NCBI GenBank assembly: GCA_029264655.1
Contig: JARHZY010000042.1
Span: 1 to 13,594, forward strand
Reading direction: 5' to 3'
Source: Helicobacter sp.
GTDB taxonomy: Bacteria; Campylobacterota; Campylobacteria; Campylobacterales; Helicobacteraceae
Length of the DNA stretch: 13,594 nucleotides
Numbering within the stretch: position 1 is the first letter of the stretch; each line of letters opens with the position of its first letter. This document shows, one piece after another, positions 13,151 through 13,594 of this stretch. The translations under genes were made by a program, and so were the position numbers. The notes beneath the pieces are model-generated. The model saw nothing but the letters and a program-made list of their open reading frames with translations, had not been told where the DNA came from and made no database searches.

Positions 13151-13225
13151 TATGTGGAATATGTTTGCAAAATTTTGGTTAGCTCTAATATTAACTAAAA
13201 TTTTGCAAATCATATGTATCACATA
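13151..13225 (+). other. dnaK leader hairpin 2 (long stem-loop)
   Basis: The arms 13164-13182 and 13191-13209 pair over 19 positions around an 8-base loop; the only two non-Watson-Crick positions are G-U pairs in the sense RNA. After a one-base bulge (13210), ATATG pairs with CATAT (13159-13163 with 13211-13215). After a small internal loop, TATGTG (13151-13156) pairs with CACATA (13220-13225). That is 30 base pairs in all. It ends 53 bases before the dnaK ATG and leaves the ribosome binding site unpaired. No U-tract follows, so it is not a standard terminator. A structured leader, RNase processing site or small palindromic element are all possible. Confidence 0.65.
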
Positions 13226-13278
13226 GATAAAGAATGTATTTGCACTCACAATAAAACATGATATTGAAAGGATAAAAT

Positions 13279-13594
13279 ATGAGTAAAGTTATAGGAATTG
13301 ACTTAGGAACAACAAATTCAGCGATGGCGGTTTATGAAGGCAATGAAGGTAAAATTATTGCAAATAAAGAAGGTAAAAATACAACTCCTTCAATTGTTGC
13401 ATTTACAGATAAAGGTGAGATTTTAGTAGGTGAGCCAGCAAAAAGACAAGCAATTACAAACCCACAAAAAACTATTTATTCTATAAAAAGAATTATGGGA
13501 TTAATGTTTGATGAGGATAAAGCAAAAGAAGCAGAGAAAAGATTGCCCTACAAAATAATTGATAGAAATGGTGCTTGTGCGGTTGAAATTGCAG
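13279..13594 (+). CDS. dnaK: Chaperone DnaK (Hsp70), N-terminal part
   Basis: DnaK is the main Hsp70 chaperone of the cytoplasm; it binds exposed hydrophobic peptides in an ATP-driven cycle with DnaJ and GrpE. Only the first 105 codons are in the window; the gene runs off the right end. The phosphate-1 loop GIDLGTTNSAMAVYEG, the block NTTPSIVAF and the later segment around KRIMGLMFDED are typical Hsp70 N-terminal ATPase-domain features and strongly Helicobacter-like. AAAGGA lies six bases before the ATG at 13279. It is the third gene of the hrcA-grpE-dnaK operon, but the long hairpin-rich spacer suggests its mRNA may be processed, terminated or initiated separately from grpE. Confidence 0.97.
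   Translation, partial: MSKVIGIDLGTTNSAMAVYEGNEGKIIANKEGKNTTPSIVAFTDKGEILVGEPAKRQAITNPQKTIYSIKRIMGLMFDEDKAKEAEKRLPYKIIDRNGACAVEIA

Noticed and set aside
13239..13247. TTTGCACTC upstream of dnaK, 8 of 9 bases of a left CIRCE arm.
   Set aside because: No matching right arm follows at 9 bases, so it is not a CIRCE element.

Overview
The window looks like chromosomal DNA of a Helicobacter species, probably one of the enterohepatic group (inference). It is very AT-rich. Most recognisable promoters carry a TATAAT -10 box, often preceded by GC, with a poor or absent -35 box, which is typical of Campylobacterota. The dnaK N-terminus closely resembles Helicobacter DnaK as I remember it, and the gene order hrcA-grpE-dnaK is the one seen in that genus. 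I could not run a database search, so family names rest on motifs read by eye.

Layout. From left to right: an AT-rich gene-free stretch (1-533); clpP (minus, ClpP protease subunit); hemL (minus, glutamate-1-semialdehyde aminomutase); a divergent promoter region; a stand-alone ResB/CcsB-type cytochrome c biogenesis protein (plus); a 464-base gene-free gap; a LolC/LolE-type lipoprotein-release permease (minus) downstream of a YeiH-family membrane protein (minus); a divergent intergenic region with a long dyad; purB (plus); a small unknown gene (minus, converging on purB with a 1-base gap); a Sel1-like-repeat (Hcp-type) gene whose start is broken (minus); another long gene-free stretch; an ald-SMR transporter gene pair (minus, SMR gene 10 bases after the ald stop); and the heat-shock operon hrcA-grpE-dnaK (plus, dnaK cut by the window end).

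How the genes work together. hrcA, grpE and dnaK form a chaperone operon. A CIRCE-like operator (TTAGCAATT-N9-AAGTGCTAA) overlaps the -35 region of the hrcA promoter, which indicates HrcA autorepression. The operon carries extra RNA-scale structure: a 9-bp inverted repeat over the hrcA stop codon, and a 280-base grpE-dnaK spacer with two long adjacent hairpins. The ald-SMR pair suggests a link between alanine metabolism and small-molecule export, but the Ald has Asp where the family has its active-site His. clpP, hemL, purB and the lol-type gene are housekeeping.

The strongest candidates for undescribed biology are the double-hairpin dnaK leader, the codon-2 stop in the secreted repeat protein, the unusual Ald with an enlarged SMR partner, and the ResB half without an adjacent CcsA half. 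No tRNA, rRNA, CRISPR array, insertion sequence or phage integrase was seen.
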